A stretch of DNA of 64,000 nucleotides from Microbacterium oxydans (lineage in GTDB: Bacteria > Actinomycetota > Actinomycetes > Actinomycetales > Microbacteriaceae): contig NZ_JYIV01000013.1 of NCBI RefSeq assembly GCF_000956405.1, positions 18,291 through 82,290 on the forward strand. The letters are read 5' to 3'. Below the pieces are notes generated by a model. The model did no database searches. It had not been told where the DNA came from and worked only from the letters and a program-made list of their open reading frames with translations. Positions 62,931 to 64,000 of the stretch are shown in pieces. Made by a program: the position numbers and the translations under genes. How positions within the stretch are numbered: position 1 is the first letter of the stretch; each line of letters starts with the position of its first letter.

Positions 62931-62982
62931 GGTGTCGTGCGGGACACCGGTTCGTGGGATGCTGTGTCTGTGATCCCAGACA
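62931..62982. promoter_or_regulatory. hutH/IclR divergent operator sites
   Basis: GGTGTC-6-GACACC (62931-62948) and TGTCTG-6-CAGACA (62965-62982) are perfect 6-6-6 dyads, 34 bp apart. The second overlaps the regulator's start codon. They are candidate sites for the IclR protein, repressing hut without histidine or urocanate. Confidence 0.55.
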
Positions 62983-63749
62983 AATCGCCTTCCGAGTCGT
63001 CCGGAGCGCAGGTGCCGGCTGCAGAGAACACGCTCCGCATCCTCAGCTACCTGGCTGCACGGCCCGCTCCTGTCGCGGCGTCGGCGATCGCGCGCGAACT
63101 CGAGCTGCCGCGATCGACGGTGTACCACCTGCTCACCACGCTCGCCGCGCACGGGTTCGTGCTGCATCTGCGGGAGGAGCGACGGTGGGGATTGGGCACT
63201 TCCGCCTTCGAGCTCGCCGGCGGCTACACACGCCAGCAGCCTCTTGCCCGCAGAGGACGGCCTCTGGTGGCTGCGCTGTCGGACCGTCTCGGAGAGAGCG
63301 CACACCTGGCGGTCATGAGTGGCGGGGATGTGCTGTACGTCGTCGAAGAGCGTGCGCCACGTCGGCCTGCGCTGGTCACTGATGTGGGTGTGCGACTTCC
63401 GGCTCACCTCACCGCGTCGGGACGGGCCATGCTCGCGGCGCTCCCCCGCGAGCAGGTGCGGGCCCTCTATCCCGATGTCTCGACTTTCCCCGATCGCACC
63501 GGGTTGGGTCCACAGACGCCGCGAGAGCTACGAGAACTACTGCGGGAGGTACGCACCCGGGGTTATGCGACGGAGAACAGTGAGATCGCGGAGGGCCTGC
63601 GCAGCGTCGGGGCCGCGGTTCTCGATGCTGCCGGCTGGCCTGTTGCGGCTGTGGCGGTGACATGGGGTCGTGAGGATCTGGACGAGGAGGAGATCGCTGC
63701 CGCCGTGCGCGAGTGCGCGGCGATGCTCGAGGCGCGCTTGAAGCGGTGA
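62970..63749 (+). CDS. IclR-family regulator, probable hut regulator
   Basis: A 259-residue regulator from GTG 62970 (GTG 62964 is equally possible). The winged-helix is NTLRILSYLAARPAPVAASAIARELELPRSTVYHLLTTLAAHGFV, and the IclR effector domain follows (LTASGRAMLAAL, GYATENSEIAEGLRSVGAAV, AVAVTWGRED). It diverges from hutH with 58 bp between. By position it controls the hut operon, probably in response to urocanate or histidine; this is inferred. Confidence 0.88.
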   Translation: MIPDKSPSESSGAQVPAAENTLRILSYLAARPAPVAASAIARELELPRSTVYHLLTTLAAHGFVLHLREERRWGLGTSAFELAGGYTRQQPLARRGRPLVAALSDRLGESAHLAVMSGGDVLYVVEERAPRRPALVTDVGVRLPAHLTASGRAMLAALPREQVRALYPDVSTFPDRTGLGPQTPRELRELLREVRTRGYATENSEIAEGLRSVGAAVLDAAGWPVAAVAVTWGREDLDEEEIAAAVRECAAMLEARLKR

Positions 63750-63775
63750 GGTTGGCACCGATGGGTGCGTTAACG

Positions 63776-63809
63776 CAGAAGAGCCACCCCACGAGGGATG
63801 GCTCTTCTG
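63776..63809 (+). terminator. Terminator of IclR gene
   Basis: An 11-bp stem (63776-63786 with 63799-63809) lies 27 nt past the IclR stop. Its start TAACGCAGAAGAGCCACCC is nearly the same as that of the next hairpin (TAACGCAAGAAAGCCACCC), so the two look duplicated. Confidence 0.75.
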
Positions 63810-63837
63810 TGTGCGTGGCGCTGATGCCTCGCTAACG

Positions 63838-63871
63838 CAAGAAAGCCACCCAGCATTGGGTGGCTTTCTTG
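63838..63871 (-). terminator. rRNA operon terminator
   Basis: A perfect 15-bp stem (63838-63852 with 63857-63871) has a 4-nt loop, 10 nt beyond the 5S rRNA 3' end on the minus strand. This is the expected strong terminator of the rRNA operon. Confidence 0.85.
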
Positions 63872-63881
63872 TCTAAAAGGA

Positions 63882-64000
63882 GTCCGGCGGTGTCCTACTC
63901 TCCCACAGGGTCCCCCCTGCAGTACCATCGGCGCTGTGAGGCTTAGCTTCCGGGTTCGGAATGTAACCGGGCGTTTCCCTCACGCTATGGCCGCCGAAAC
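63882..64000 (-). rRNA. rrf: 5S ribosomal RNA
   Basis: On the minus strand the sequence starts GTTTCGGCGGCCATAGCG, contains CGAACCCGGAAGCTAAGCCT and GCGCCGATGGTACTGC, and ends GGGAGAGTAGGACACCGCCGG. These are the standard 5S loops and helices. Terminal helix pairing (UUCGGCGG with CCGCCGGA) shows it is complete or misses only a base or two at the window edge. The 23S gene should lie just to the right. Confidence 0.97.

Overview
The window is a 64 kb piece of a very GC-rich actinobacterial chromosome, most likely Microbacterium or a close Microbacteriaceae relative. The evidence is the codon use, tightly packed ATGA-overlapping operons, DtxR-type iron boxes, small Microbacteriaceae-type proteins and the dense set of MarR/ArsR/TetR/PadR regulators. 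A 5S rRNA gene on the minus strand closes the right edge, so an rRNA operon lies just beyond it. No phage, insertion sequence, CRISPR array or tRNA was seen.

Layout. (1) 1-6.9 kb: part of a RiPP locus. A 32-residue precursor peptide (775-873, minus) and the start of an E1-like azole/YcaO-type (TOMM) maturation protein (1-689, minus) diverge from an operon of a beta-propeller protein, an S9 prolyl-oligopeptidase, a FecCD permease, its ATPase and a binding lipoprotein (985-6916). The divergent region carries a near-perfect Fur-family (Zur/Fur-type) operator. (2) 7-12.5 kb: a Phd/RelE toxin-antitoxin pair, a VOC protein, and a Van-like set (D-Ala ligase, alanine racemase and VanY-type carboxypeptidase, divergent from a response regulator and histidine kinase). 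(3) 12.6-17 kb: a zinc-ribbon SDR, and a protealysin-type M4 protease overlapping its emfourin-type inhibitor. (4) 17-21.8 kb: a conventional siderophore uptake locus (SIP reductase, two FecCD permeases, binding lipoprotein, ATPase) around a DtxR/IdeR box. (5) 21.8-36.5 kb: RNase HI, membrane proteins, a circularly permuted amine oxidase, stress-type regulators paired with SRPBCC proteins, SDRs, an epoxide hydrolase, and minisatellite repeats. (6) 36.7-48.2 kb: BCCT transporter, ABC1 kinase, PadR regulator, methionine aminopeptidase, a glycosyltransferase, and a panE-like/panC/panB operon. (7) 48.4-52.2 kb: two regulated MFS exporters. (8) 52.2-58.5 kb: a LacI-regulated sugar ABC importer with an intracellular amylo-1,6-glucosidase-like hydrolase. 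(9) 58.5-63.8 kb: the hutH-hutU-hutI histidine degradation operon with a divergent IclR regulator.

The most interesting system is the first. A RiPP precursor with a Ser-Ala-Ser-His-Ser stretch, an azole-forming maturation protein, a peptidase and a dedicated metallophore-type importer appear to share one metal-responsive (Fur/Zur-like) divergent promoter. This suggests a ribosomally made metallophore. The biosynthetic side runs off the left edge, so YcaO and any oxidase or exporter cannot be checked here.
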